This document shows, piece after piece, positions 35,861-43,772 of a stretch of DNA of 49,769 nucleotides (the first letter of the stretch is position 1; every line of letters starts with the position of its first letter). Under the pieces are notes generated by a model. It was not told where the DNA came from, did no database searches, and saw only the letters and a list, made by a program, of their open reading frames with translations. Source of the stretch: Pseudomonas sp. (GTDB lineage Bacteria; Pseudomonadota; Gammaproteobacteria; Pseudomonadales; Pseudomonadaceae); assembly GCA_022448005.1 (NCBI GenBank), contig JAKUTK010000036.1, positions 1 through 49,769 of the forward strand, written 5' to 3'. Position numbers and translations under genes: made by a program.

Positions 35861-36352
35861 ATGGACACTTTGAATATTGCATTGTTCCTATGGAAAATCG
35901 GACTGACTAGCTCCGATAATCTTATTGCTTGGGTAGACAATATAATTTTGTCATCTACTAATCCAGAGCAGGAACTGGTTGAGCTTTCGCTAAATGGCCC
36001 GGATATCTGCCTAAAACGTCCAAGCTATGACTTTCTAGCACGCCCAGCAGAACTTAGCTTTTCTGAAGAATTTTGCTTGCGTGCATCCGTACTTGACATA
36101 TCCTCTATGGAATCAACAAATTTATTTATAAAATGGGCAACATCTTACTGCATGGGTGAAAACCTAGACGACCCCTTAGTTATGTTCTGCTACAAGCTAG
36201 AGGACCTAGGGGGTATTCATAACGGCTCACAGAAGCAAATACTTTTCCTTAGTGAGAATATTCAAAATTTAATGCCGCATTGCCTGGAATTCGCCAACAC
36301 AATTTTCTCCCAAGTCCAAGGGCTTAAGCTTAGTTACGAGGTGAGTTCGTGA
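35861..36352 (+). CDS. Cassette 7: small soluble protein of unknown function
   Basis: This 163-aa acidic protein has no signal peptide or membrane helix and reads as mostly helical (NIALFLWKIGLTSSDNLIAWVDNI, LFIKWATSYCMGENL, KQILFLSENIQNLMPHCLEFA). Its size and acidity resemble immunity-type proteins, without proof. ATG 35861 is 11 bases after the crossover, so translation must start from the recombination junction. I recognise no family. Confidence 0.76.
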   Translation: MDTLNIALFLWKIGLTSSDNLIAWVDNIILSSTNPEQELVELSLNGPDICLKRPSYDFLARPAELSFSEEFCLRASVLDISSMESTNLFIKWATSYCMGENLDDPLVMFCYKLEDLGGIHNGSQKQILFLSENIQNLMPHCLEFANTIFSQVQGLKLSYEVSS

Positions 36353-36356
36353 GTCA

Positions 36357-36433
36357 GCCTAACAAGCGGTTCAAGTCGTTCGCTTCGCTCACTCGGGACG
36401 GGCTAAAGCCCGCCCCTTAACCAAACGTTATGA
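36357..36433 (+). repeat. attC site 7, last of the array
   Basis: 77-bp site from R'' GCCTAAC to R' GTTATGA. R'' complements this cassette's first bases. Like site 1 it has an extra base in the ACTCGGGA part of the stem. I see no matching TCATAAC box further right, so the array ends here. Confidence 0.94.
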
Positions 36434-36597
36434 TCTGCAGACGCTTATCTATGAGGCTAGGTGTGGATTGGTGGTCCAAGAGCGAATTCCAGATTAACGG
36501 CGAGAAATTGCTCAGATCTGCGGGCCTGCCGAAATCGCAGAGATATAAGTTTGCATTCAAAATTTACGGGCAGACTAGAATCCGTTTAAGAACGTGA
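36430..36597 (+). CDS. Possible 55-aa ORF starting inside the last attC
   Basis: The ATG lies in the last R' box (GTTATGA). The frame runs 55 codons to TGA at 36595 and encodes a basic peptide (MICRRLSMRLGVDWWSKSEF at the start, ending IRLRT). It occupies the position of an eighth cassette gene but no attC follows. It may be a cassette remnant, the original chromosomal flank, or chance. No ribosome site is seen. Confidence 0.3.
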   Translation: MICRRLSMRLGVDWWSKSEFQINGEKLLRSAGLPKSQRYKFAFKIYGQTRIRLRT

Positions 36598-36924
36598 TAG
36601 TGACACGCAATACAGCACTTGTATTGATATTGGCCGGGCCGCGGGTAAAGGTCGGCGCTTCGTTTAGACTGTGGCCGATCTTAAACGGGAGGCCTTGATG
36701 AGCCCAGATTATCCTCTAATCAAATAAGTCTATCCCGCTCCCTTGTGTTCCATTCCTTTGTCACCCTGCCCTGCCCTGCCCTGCCCTGCCAGGAGGATAG
36801 ATGTTCCAAAATGGGACGTAACTCAAATGCGAGTGGTCCACTATTTGCTCTGTGATAGCTGTTAGCCACTCACTGGGTGATTAATTCCCAGATGACAGAC
36901 CTTCAACAGAAACAGGTAGGTTTT
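36598..36924. other. Non-coding stretch after the integron
   Basis: About 330 bp with no convincing gene. It contains a pentanucleotide tandem repeat (36764-36790) and a very short ORF of nine codons at about 36698 behind a GGGAGG sequence. Base composition is intermediate between the cassettes and the chromosome. Confidence 0.6.
36764..36790. repeat. CCCTG pentanucleotide tandem repeat
   Basis: Five perfect CCCTG units plus two bases, followed at once by AGGAGG. It lies about 135 bp before the binding-protein gene. Such runs can change length by slippage. Confidence 0.9.
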
Positions 36925-37869
36925 ATGAAACGTCTAATGACCTGGATACTTGCAGTTTCACTGACTTGTGTAGGGAGTCTTCAGGCTTCTGAGTCTCCGC
37001 AGTGTGAGGTGGTGCGGTTTGCGGATGTCGGCTGGACCGACGTCACCATGACCACAGCTGTCACGCGGCTTCTACTCGGGGAGCTAGGCTACCGAACCCA
37101 GGTCTCACGGCTATCGCTTCCGGAAACGTACGCAGCATTGGCAGGCGGGAAGATTGATGTATTTCTTGGCAGCTGGATGCCCGCGCAGGCCGCGCTTGCT
37201 CAGCCGCATCTGGATACAGGCCGGATCGAAAAGCTTCAAACCAACTTACCTGTTGTCCGCTATACCCTCGCCGTTCTGGAGCCTGCCTACAAGGCTGGAC
37301 TGCACGATTTCGCTGACATTCAGCGCTTCCAGAAAGAGCTAGGTGGGAAAATCTACGGGCTTGAGCGTGGCAATGGCGGTAACAAGATGGTGCAGAGCAT
37401 GATCGACGGAAACGTATTCGGCCTGCAGGATTTCACGCTGGTGGAATCGAGCGAGAACGACATGCTCAATCATGTCGAGCTCGCCCAACGGCTGGGCAAA
37501 TCTGCGGTGTTTCTGGGCTGGGAGCCGCACCCTATGAACGAACAGCTTCGCATGTCCTACCTGTCTGGTGGTGACGCCTATTTCGGCCCCAACAACGGCG
37601 CGGCAGAGGTCAGTACAGTCGCGCGCGGCGGCTTCTCGAAGGACTGTCAGAACCTTAACCAATTGTTTACCAACATGACCTTCACCATCGCTTCGGTCAG
37701 CAAACTGATGGCTGCGGTACAAGAACCCAATACCAACCGCCGGCGGGTCGCCAAGCAATGGATTAAAGACAATCCAGGTGCCGTTGCTAACTGGCTCAAA
37801 GGAGTCAGCCTTCGTGAGGGCGGAGCGATTACGACGATACTCGGCACGCCTCTGGCTTCAGCCAATTAA
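36925..37869 (+). CDS. Choline/glycine-betaine-type ABC substrate-binding protein
   Basis: This 314-aa periplasmic protein has a signal peptide (MKRLMTWILAVSLTCVGSLQ, cleaved near ASES) and the OpuAC/ChoX fold: VRFADVGWTDVTMTTAVTRLLLGELGY, KIDVFLGSWMPAQ, YGLERGNGGNKMVQSMI, VFLGWEPHPMN and YFGPNNGAAEVSTVARGGF. Trp and Tyr residues suited to binding a quaternary amine are present. No permease or ATPase gene is nearby, so it must work with a transporter encoded elsewhere. ATG 36925 with AGGTAGG upstream is preferred over GTG 36877, because it begins the signal peptide. Confidence 0.88.
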   Translation: MKRLMTWILAVSLTCVGSLQASESPQCEVVRFADVGWTDVTMTTAVTRLLLGELGYRTQVSRLSLPETYAALAGGKIDVFLGSWMPAQAALAQPHLDTGRIEKLQTNLPVVRYTLAVLEPAYKAGLHDFADIQRFQKELGGKIYGLERGNGGNKMVQSMIDGNVFGLQDFTLVESSENDMLNHVELAQRLGKSAVFLGWEPHPMNEQLRMSYLSGGDAYFGPNNGAAEVSTVARGGFSKDCQNLNQLFTNMTFTIASVSKLMAAVQEPNTNRRRVAKQWIKDNPGAVANWLKGVSLREGGAITTILGTPLASAN

Positions 37870-38255
37870 GACTGGACGGGCTAGGAAACCCTGCTAGATG
37901 GCATATTTCGGGCGCCCGGTTAGGCGATGCTGCTCACCGACACGGCGCATTCCGTGACGGCCATTTAGCCTGCTACTTTCAGTAGCTCTGGGTATAAGCA
38001 GCATTCGACCTGATACCCGTACTCACATGGATAGCTAGAAGCGAGGCCTTGGTCATTCGTATTCTTCGCGCAGCCATTGGTCGCGGTTGGCGCTCAATCC
38101 CGATTCACTTCGCTGTAAACAAGCGCCTCGTCGATACAAGTGAACTTCCTGCCCAACGGTGCGATCCCCATTAATGCACAGTCAGAGCGAGCCAGGCAGC
38201 AGGCGCATCCGCGCGATGCATCAGGCCTGGATCGCCCAGCGATGAGGATGCCTCC
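37870..38255. other. Non-coding stretch
   Basis: 386 bp without a convincing gene. A small 6-3-6 inverted repeat (GCTACT-TTC-AGTAGC, 37972-37986) may end the binding-protein transcript. A minus-strand frame at 38094-38327 overlaps the next gene's start and looks like a shadow. Confidence 0.6.
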
Positions 38256-38705
38256 GTGACCGTTATCACCCACAGCACGCACCACACGACACACAGTATC
38301 TCCCGGCATGTACCGAACCCGGCTCATGCGACGCTGCTCGCGGGGACCGTTCCGCTGTTTCTTGGCGGCCTGCTAAGTGATATTGCCTATTTCCAGACCT
38401 ACGAAATCCAGTGGACCAATTTTGCGTCTTGGCTGATTGCTGGAGGCCTGGTTTTCTGCGGGTTGGCGATCCTGTTCGCGCTGGTCAACCTGGTCAAAGC
38501 CACGCATAAGAATGGGCGGCCGCTGATCTATCTACTGTTGCTGGCTGCCACCTGGGTGCTCGGCTTTTTTAACGCTCTGGTACACGCCAAGGATGCCTGG
38601 GCGAGCATGCCCTCCGGCCTGGTTTTGTCGGTGATCGTGACGCTTCTAGCCTGCGCAGCGACCTGGATTGGCTTTACCAATCTACGTTCGGGAGGTGAAG
38701 CATGA
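38256..38705 (+). CDS. DUF2231-type membrane protein
   Basis: This 149-aa protein begins with a His/Thr-rich segment and has four membrane helices (HATLLAGTVPLFLGGLLSDIAY, FASWLIAGGLVFCGLAILFALV, LIYLLLLAATWVLGFFNALVHA, GLVLSVIVTLLACAATWIGF). This fits the DUF2231 pattern, with HP/HA near the first helix. Such proteins often accompany periplasmic redox enzymes. The start is GTG 38256, with GAGGA upstream. It overlaps the next gene by four bases (ATGA). Confidence 0.82.
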   Translation: MTVITHSTHHTTHSISRHVPNPAHATLLAGTVPLFLGGLLSDIAYFQTYEIQWTNFASWLIAGGLVFCGLAILFALVNLVKATHKNGRPLIYLLLLAATWVLGFFNALVHAKDAWASMPSGLVLSVIVTLLACAATWIGFTNLRSGGEA

Positions 38706-39994
38706 ATTACGCAGGCCCACTGAGCGCCCTGACCGTGGCGCTGTTCTTGAGCGCCTGCGGCGGCGCGGATCAGGACATCGCCTTGGTAAAAGGCGAAAAC
38801 CCGAAACTTGACGAGCCTCAGCGCGGGCTGCTGCCAAGCATGACGATTGCCGACCCTGTAGGCTGGGGCGACAAGAAGCCAACCGTACCCGAGGGCTTCA
38901 CGGTAAGCGCGATCGCGACCGATCTGCAGGTCCCGCGACAAACACTGGTACTGCCGAACGGGGACATCCTCGTGGCTGAAGGTCGCGGAGGCAATGCGCC
39001 CAAGCTCAGGCCCAAGGATGTGATCGCCGGTTACATCAAGGGAAAGGGCACGACTTCGGTCAAAAGCGGCAATCGCCTGACCCTGCTACGTGATGCGGAT
39101 GGCGACGGCGTGTATGAGCTGCAAAAAGTGTTTGCTGATGACCTCAATGCGCCGTACGGCCTGGCGCTGGCCAATGGCAACCTGTACGTCGCCAATCAGG
39201 ATGCGCTGGTGCGCTTCGAGTATCAGGAAGGTCAGACTGAAGCCAGTGGCGAACCGGTGAAGGTGACCGACCTGCCCTACCGGATCAATCATCACTGGAC
39301 CAAGGCACTGACGGCGAGCCCCGACGGGCGCTTTCTGTATGTGGGCATCGGTTCGAACAGCAACATCACCGAGCGCGGGATGGAGGCCGAGGTCGACCGC
39401 GCCATGATCTGGCAGATCGACGCGGAAACAGGCGCTCACAAGCCCTACGCGACCGGCCTGCGCAACCCAACGGCACTGACGATTCGTCCCGACACGGACC
39501 AGCTGTGGGCGGTGGTCAACGAGCGGGACGAACTTGGACCGAACCTGGTCCCCGACTACCTCACCTCGGTACAGGAAGGCGGCTTCTACGGCTGGCCCTA
39601 TAGCTACTGGGGGCAGCATGTCGACGAGCGCGTGCGGCCACAGGACCCGGATTTGGTCGCCAGAGCGATCAAACCTGACTACGCGTTAGGCCCGCACGTG
39701 GCGGCGCTGGGCGTGGACTTCTCGTCACCAGTCATGGGTGAAAAATTTGCCGAGGGCGTGTTCGTTGGCGAGCACGGCAGTTGGAACCGCGAAAATCCGT
39801 CCGGCTATCAGGTGGTCTTCGTGCCCTTCATGAACGGAAAACCCTCCGGCGAGCCGGTTGATTTCGTGACGGGCTTCCGCACCGCCGAAGGGACACATGG
39901 TCGGCCAGTGGGTGTGACGGTAGATCCGAAAGGCGCGCTCATTGTGGCTGACGACTTGGCCAACATCGTATGGCGGGTGACCCGAACACAGTGA
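38702..39994 (+). CDS. PQQ-type sugar (sorbosone) dehydrogenase, lipoprotein
   Basis: This 430-aa protein has a lipobox LSACGG (Cys about 19) and a six-bladed propeller of the soluble glucose/sorbosone dehydrogenase family. Typical pieces are PEGFTVSAIATDLQVPRQTLVLPNGDILVAE, RLTLLRDADGDG, RINHHWTKAL, GLRNPTALTIRP and VGEHGSWNR. It probably oxidises an aldose with PQQ at the membrane. It is translationally coupled to the DUF2231 gene, which may pass on electrons (inference). Confidence 0.88.
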   Translation: MNYAGPLSALTVALFLSACGGADQDIALVKGENPKLDEPQRGLLPSMTIADPVGWGDKKPTVPEGFTVSAIATDLQVPRQTLVLPNGDILVAEGRGGNAPKLRPKDVIAGYIKGKGTTSVKSGNRLTLLRDADGDGVYELQKVFADDLNAPYGLALANGNLYVANQDALVRFEYQEGQTEASGEPVKVTDLPYRINHHWTKALTASPDGRFLYVGIGSNSNITERGMEAEVDRAMIWQIDAETGAHKPYATGLRNPTALTIRPDTDQLWAVVNERDELGPNLVPDYLTSVQEGGFYGWPYSYWGQHVDERVRPQDPDLVARAIKPDYALGPHVAALGVDFSSPVMGEKFAEGVFVGEHGSWNRENPSGYQVVFVPFMNGKPSGEPVDFVTGFRTAEGTHGRPVGVTVDPKGALIVADDLANIVWRVTRTQ

Positions 39995-40073
39995 TGCCCA
40001 CGACCGGCCACGCTGGGCAAGACGCTCGACGCAAGCTCCAACACTGGGGCCTGAATTTTTTGGAGACACATAG

Positions 40074-41204
40074 ATGGCGATGAAACAGCTTTCTTTGCAG
40101 ATTGTTAGCGCCCTGGCTGCCGGCGCAGCTTCGCTCGCCATCGCCGCACCCGCTGCGGTTGAAAAGAGCCAGTGGCCGTTCAGCGTGACGCCACGAGCGA
40201 GCTTCTCCGAACCCTGGGCCATGACCTTTCTGCCGGACGGCACGGCGCTCGTTACCGAGAAAAGCGCCGTGCTCAAGCACGTCGATGTGAAGTCCGGAGC
40301 GGTTCACGAGATCAACGGCGTCCCAAAGGTGGCTTACGGCGGTCAGGGTGGGCTGGGTGACGTGACCCTCCACCCGGATTACGCAAAGAATAATGTCATC
40401 TACCTCAGCTACGCCGAGCACGGCGACGGTGGCAACCGCGGCGCAGCTGTTACCCGCGCGACGCTCAAGTTGAGCCCTGATGGTGGCTCGCTTTCCGATA
40501 CCGAGGTGATCTGGCGACAGTCGCCCAAGGTTTCCGGCAAAGGCCATTACGGGCATCGCCTCGCATTCGGTCCGAACGGCAAGCTGTGGATCACCTCAGG
40601 CGAGCGACAGAAATTCACGCCCGCGCAGGACATGAACGCCAATCTCGGCAAAGTCATCCGCCTGAACGAGGACGGCAGCGTGCCCGCTGACAATCCCTTC
40701 GCTGATCAAGGCGGCGTGACGGCGCAGATCTGGTCGCACGGGCATCGCAACCCCTTGGGGATCGCCTTCGATGGGCAGGGGCGCCTGTGGGAACACGAGA
40801 TGGGCCCGGAAGGCGGTGACGAGTTCAACCTGATCCAGAAAGGCGGCAACTACGGTTATCCGGAAGTCTCCAACGGCGACCACTACGGCGGCCGCCCGAT
40901 CCCCGATCACGACACGCGCCCCGGGTTCATCGCACCGAAGATTTCCTGGACACCGGTGATCTCGCCTGCCGGCATGATCATCTATGACGGCGACCGGTTT
41001 GCTGACTGGAAAGGTGATGCGTTTATCGGTGGCCTGTCGGCCGAGGCTTTGGTCCGTGTCACCTTGAACGGCGAAGAAGCCAGCGAGGCCGCTCGCTACG
41101 ACATGGGCGCGCGCATCCGCGAAGTCGAACAAGGCCCGGATGGGAGCATCTGGCTGCTGGAAGATGGGGATGGTGGGCGCTTGTTGGAGTTGCGGCCGAA
41201 GTAG
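40074..41204 (+). CDS. PQQ-dependent aldose sugar dehydrogenase (YliI/Asd-like)
   Basis: This 376-aa periplasmic enzyme has a signal peptide ending IAAPAA. The Asd/YliI propeller shows [74 protein letters not shown] and [12 protein letters not shown]. Catalytic His is expected in YGHRLAF. It follows the other sugar dehydrogenase by 79 bp and may share its transcript. The substrate is probably a range of aldoses. Confidence 0.92.
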   Translation: MAMKQLSLQIVSALAAGAASLAIAAPAAVEKSQWPFSVTPRASFSEPWAMTFLPDGTALVTEKSAVLKHVDVKSGAVHEINGVPKVAYGGQGGLGDVTLHPDYAKNNVIYLSYAEHGDGGNRGAAVTRATLKLSPDGGSLSDTEVIWRQSPKVSGKGHYGHRLAFGPNGKLWITSGERQKFTPAQDMNANLGKVIRLNEDGSVPADNPFADQGGVTAQIWSHGHRNPLGIAFDGQGRLWEHEMGPEGGDEFNLIQKGGNYGYPEVSNGDHYGGRPIPDHDTRPGFIAPKISWTPVISPAGMIIYDGDRFADWKGDAFIGGLSAEALVRVTLNGEEASEAARYDMGARIREVEQGPDGSIWLLEDGDGGRLLELRPK

Positions 41205-41221
41205 ACCTGTACATCGAGCAG

Positions 41222-41243
41222 GCTGCGCCGTGAGAGGCGCAGC
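41222..41243 (+). terminator. Hairpin after the sugar dehydrogenase, probable terminator
   Basis: An 8-bp stem, GCTGCGCC/GGCGCAGC, with a 6-base loop begins 17 bp after the stop. Only a short TT follows. Confidence 0.6.
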
Positions 41244-41438
41244 TTCGATCTCAACGACGTGAGCACAACCAGACCCAGCCGGGATTCGAGCCCAGGCGAC
41301 GGGTCACACCTGCGATCGCAGCTTCTCTATCCATCGAACGGTCTATTCGCTTCCCCCAACGAAACCTCGTCACATCCTCGTAATACACCCTGCCTAGCGT
41401 GTTTTGGCTAAATCCAATCGCCAAACGCCGAGGCTTGC

Positions 41439-43667
41439 ATGAGAACACCGACCCGCCTGACCCGCACTGCGCTGTCCACCGCATTGACACTGGCCCTGCT
41501 CCCCCTCGCCTCTCAGGCAGCTTCTTCTCGTGCTGCGGCTTACTTCGAGCGGGTCGCGACCTTTCCGGTCTATCGCAACCTTGGCGTGGACGAAGATGCC
41601 TCACGCGAAACCGTCGCCGAAATCACCGCAGTCAGCCGGGACGGCCGCACGCTGATCTACACCGACAGCCCCGGTGAGCGAATCGGCCTGGTTAACATCC
41701 GCGACCCGAAAAACCCGAAGCCTGCGGGCTTCGTGCAGCTTGAGGGCGAGCCGACGTCGGTTGCCGTCCATCATCACTTTGCACTCGTTGCGGTGAACAC
41801 CTCGCTCAGTTTCGCCCAGCCCGACGGTGTGCTGGCGGTATTCGACATCCGCAACCCCGCTCAACCGAAGCGTGTCGCCACGCTGCCCATGGGCGGTCAG
41901 CCGGACTCCATCGCCATCAGCCCACGGGGCCGGTATGCCGCCGTAGCGATCGAGAACGAGCGTGATGAGGACCTGAATGACGGTCTGCTCCCACAGCTAC
42001 CGGCGGGCTTTTTGCGCATCGTCGACCTCAAGGGCCAGCCGTCGCGCTGGCGTACACGGGACGTGGACCTAACCGGCCTGGCTGAGGTCGCGCCGAACGA
42101 TCCTGAGCCTGAGTACGTGAGCATCAATGATCAAGACATCGCGGCCGTCACCCTGCAGGAGAACAACCACATCGTGCTCGTTGACCTGCGCCGCGGTCGC
42201 GTTCTGCGTCACTTCAGTGCCGGCCAGGTGGATCTCGAAGGCGTCGACGTAGAGGAAAACGACCGCATCCAGCCGGTCGGTGTGCTCAAGGGCAAACGCC
42301 GCGAACCGGACTCCATCGCCTGGGTGGGCCCCTTGCTGGCGACCGCCAACGAGGGCGACTATGAGGATGCGAACGGTGATGAAGGCGGCAGTCGAGGATT
42401 TACCCTGTTCGACTACAACGGCAAGGTCTGGCACGACACCGGTGTCTCGATGGAGCACGCCTTCATCCGCGCCGGTCACTACCCGGAAAACCGGTCGGAA
42501 AACAAAGGTATTGAGCCGGAGGGTATCGCCTCGGCGAGCTTCCGCAAGCAGGACTTCCTGTTCGTCGGTAGCGAGCGCGGCAACGCCGTGGCCGTCTACA
42601 ACGTCGCCCAGCCGTGGGCGCCGATAATGCATCAATTATTGCCGGCGGGCATGGGGCCGGAAGGCATCCTGCCGATCCCGAATCGCAACCTGTTGGTCGT
42701 CAGTAGCGAGGAGGACTCAGCCGAGGACGGCTATCGCTCGACGATTTCCATCTACCAGTACGGCGGGAAAACCGCTTCATATCCGCAGATCCGTTCGACG
42801 GACAGCCAGCTGATTCCCTGGGGCGCGCTGAGCGGCATGGTCGCGGATCGTACGCAGGACAACCGCCTCTACGCCGTCCCGGACAGCTACTACAAGGTCT
42901 CACGCATATTCAACATCGACACGAGCAAAACACCTGCCGTCATCGACGGGCAGACCGAGCTGCGCAAGGACGGCGAGTCCGTCAACTATGATCTGGAGGG
43001 CATTGCACAAGCCAACAATGGTGACTTCTGGCTGGCCTCGGAAGGCAACGGCAAAGCCAAGCCGAACCTGCTGATACGCGCCAACGTCAAAGGCGAGGTG
43101 CTGAACGAATATGCGCTGCCTGCAGACGTAGCGGCTCAGCGAACCGGCAACGGTTTCGAGGGCATTGCGGTAGTTGGTGAAGGCACCAGCACCCGCATAT
43201 ACGTGGCCTTCCAGCGCGAATGGAAGAATGACCCTGCCGGCCGGGTGCGTATCGGCGTCTTCAATCCAGACAGCGGCGAATGGGGTTTCATCTACTATCC
43301 GCTCGATACCGCACCTGAAGGGGCCTGGGTTGGGCTGTCTGAGCTCACCTCGATCGGCAATGGCCAGTTCCTGGTCATCGAGCGCGACAACCAGCAGGGG
43401 CCAGCAGCCGAGGTCAAACGCCTGTACCGCATCGACCTGAACGGCGTGAAACCCGCTGCCGAAGGGCAGAGCTTCCCGCTTGTGAACAAACGGCTGGAGC
43501 GCGACCTTCTGCCCGACCTGAAGAGCACCGGCGGCTGGGTGTTGGACAAGGTCGAAGGTGCGGCGGTGGACAAGCAGGGCCGTCTGTTCGTCGTCACCGA
43601 TAACGACGGTGTCAAGGACGCCAGCGGCGAAACACGCTTCATGCGGCTTGGGGTGGTCAAGCGCTAA
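41439..43667 (+). CDS. Phytase-like esterase-type exported protein
   Basis: This 742-aa protein has a signal peptide (cleaved after ASQAASS) and an N-terminal beta-propeller of YVTN-like repeats (VNIRDPKNPKPAGFVQL, VFDIRNPAQPKRVATL). A C-terminal part of the 'esterase-like activity of phytase' family includes YDLEGIAQANNGDFWLASEGNG, NGFEGIAVVGEGTSTRIYVAFQRE and a VEGAAVDKQGRLFVVTDNDGV end. It probably acts on phosphate esters in the periplasm or outside the cell, but the activity is not proven for most members. It is transcribed alone, 234 bp after the previous gene. Confidence 0.86.
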   Translation: MRTPTRLTRTALSTALTLALLPLASQAASSRAAAYFERVATFPVYRNLGVDEDASRETVAEITAVSRDGRTLIYTDSPGERIGLVNIRDPKNPKPAGFVQLEGEPTSVAVHHHFALVAVNTSLSFAQPDGVLAVFDIRNPAQPKRVATLPMGGQPDSIAISPRGRYAAVAIENERDEDLNDGLLPQLPAGFLRIVDLKGQPSRWRTRDVDLTGLAEVAPNDPEPEYVSINDQDIAAVTLQENNHIVLVDLRRGRVLRHFSAGQVDLEGVDVEENDRIQPVGVLKGKRREPDSIAWVGPLLATANEGDYEDANGDEGGSRGFTLFDYNGKVWHDTGVSMEHAFIRAGHYPENRSENKGIEPEGIASASFRKQDFLFVGSERGNAVAVYNVAQPWAPIMHQLLPAGMGPEGILPIPNRNLLVVSSEEDSAEDGYRSTISIYQYGGKTASYPQIRSTDSQLIPWGALSGMVADRTQDNRLYAVPDSYYKVSRIFNIDTSKTPAVIDGQTELRKDGESVNYDLEGIAQANNGDFWLASEGNGKAKPNLLIRANVKGEVLNEYALPADVAAQRTGNGFEGIAVVGEGTSTRIYVAFQREWKNDPAGRVRIGVFNPDSGEWGFIYYPLDTAPEGAWVGLSELTSIGNGQFLVIERDNQQGPAAEVKRLYRIDLNGVKPAAEGQSFPLVNKRLERDLLPDLKSTGGWVLDKVEGAAVDKQGRLFVVTDNDGVKDASGETRFMRLGVVKR

Positions 43668-43696
43668 GGGCGACGCCAGCGGCAGCGTCACAGCGC

Positions 43697-43728
43697 CCGC
43701 TAGGGACGAGCCTGACCGCCCCTAGCGG
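43697..43728. terminator. Bidirectional hairpin between convergent genes
   Basis: A perfect 9-bp stem, CCGCTAGGG/CCCTAGCGG, with a 14-base loop lies between the phytase-like gene (plus) and the CNNM gene (minus). No T-run is seen on either side. Confidence 0.6.
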
Positions 43729-43772
43729 TATCAACGATGAATTGGCCGCACCCGGCTTGCGGACCGTTGCGC

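Larger units (their letters stand above)
30081..36433. mobile_element. Chromosomal integron: intI, attI and seven gene cassettes
   Basis: The integrase gene is followed by attI (core GTTAGCG, 31178-31184) and seven cassettes separated by closely similar 76-77 bp attC sites. Cassette spans by crossover point are 31179-31819, 31820-32385, 32386-32948, 32949-34158, 34159-35101, 35102-35850 and 35851-36427. The cassettes are clearly more AT-rich than the flanks and all their genes read away from intI. The uniform attC type matches what is known for P. stutzeri chromosomal integrons. No resistance gene is recognisable. Confidence 0.96.

Noticed and set aside
31749..36433. Regularly spaced near-identical repeats that could suggest a CRISPR array
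   Set aside because: The repeats are 76-77 bp attC sites separated by whole genes of 0.5-1.1 kb, and they carry GTTRRRY core sites. There are no short spacers and no cas genes.
36698..36727. Nine-codon ORF behind GGGAGG
   Set aside because: Too short to judge; no downstream gene close enough for it to be a leader.
38094..38327. Minus-strand ORF of 77 codons
   Set aside because: It overlaps the start of the DUF2231 gene on the opposite strand, shows no family pattern and has no ribosome site.
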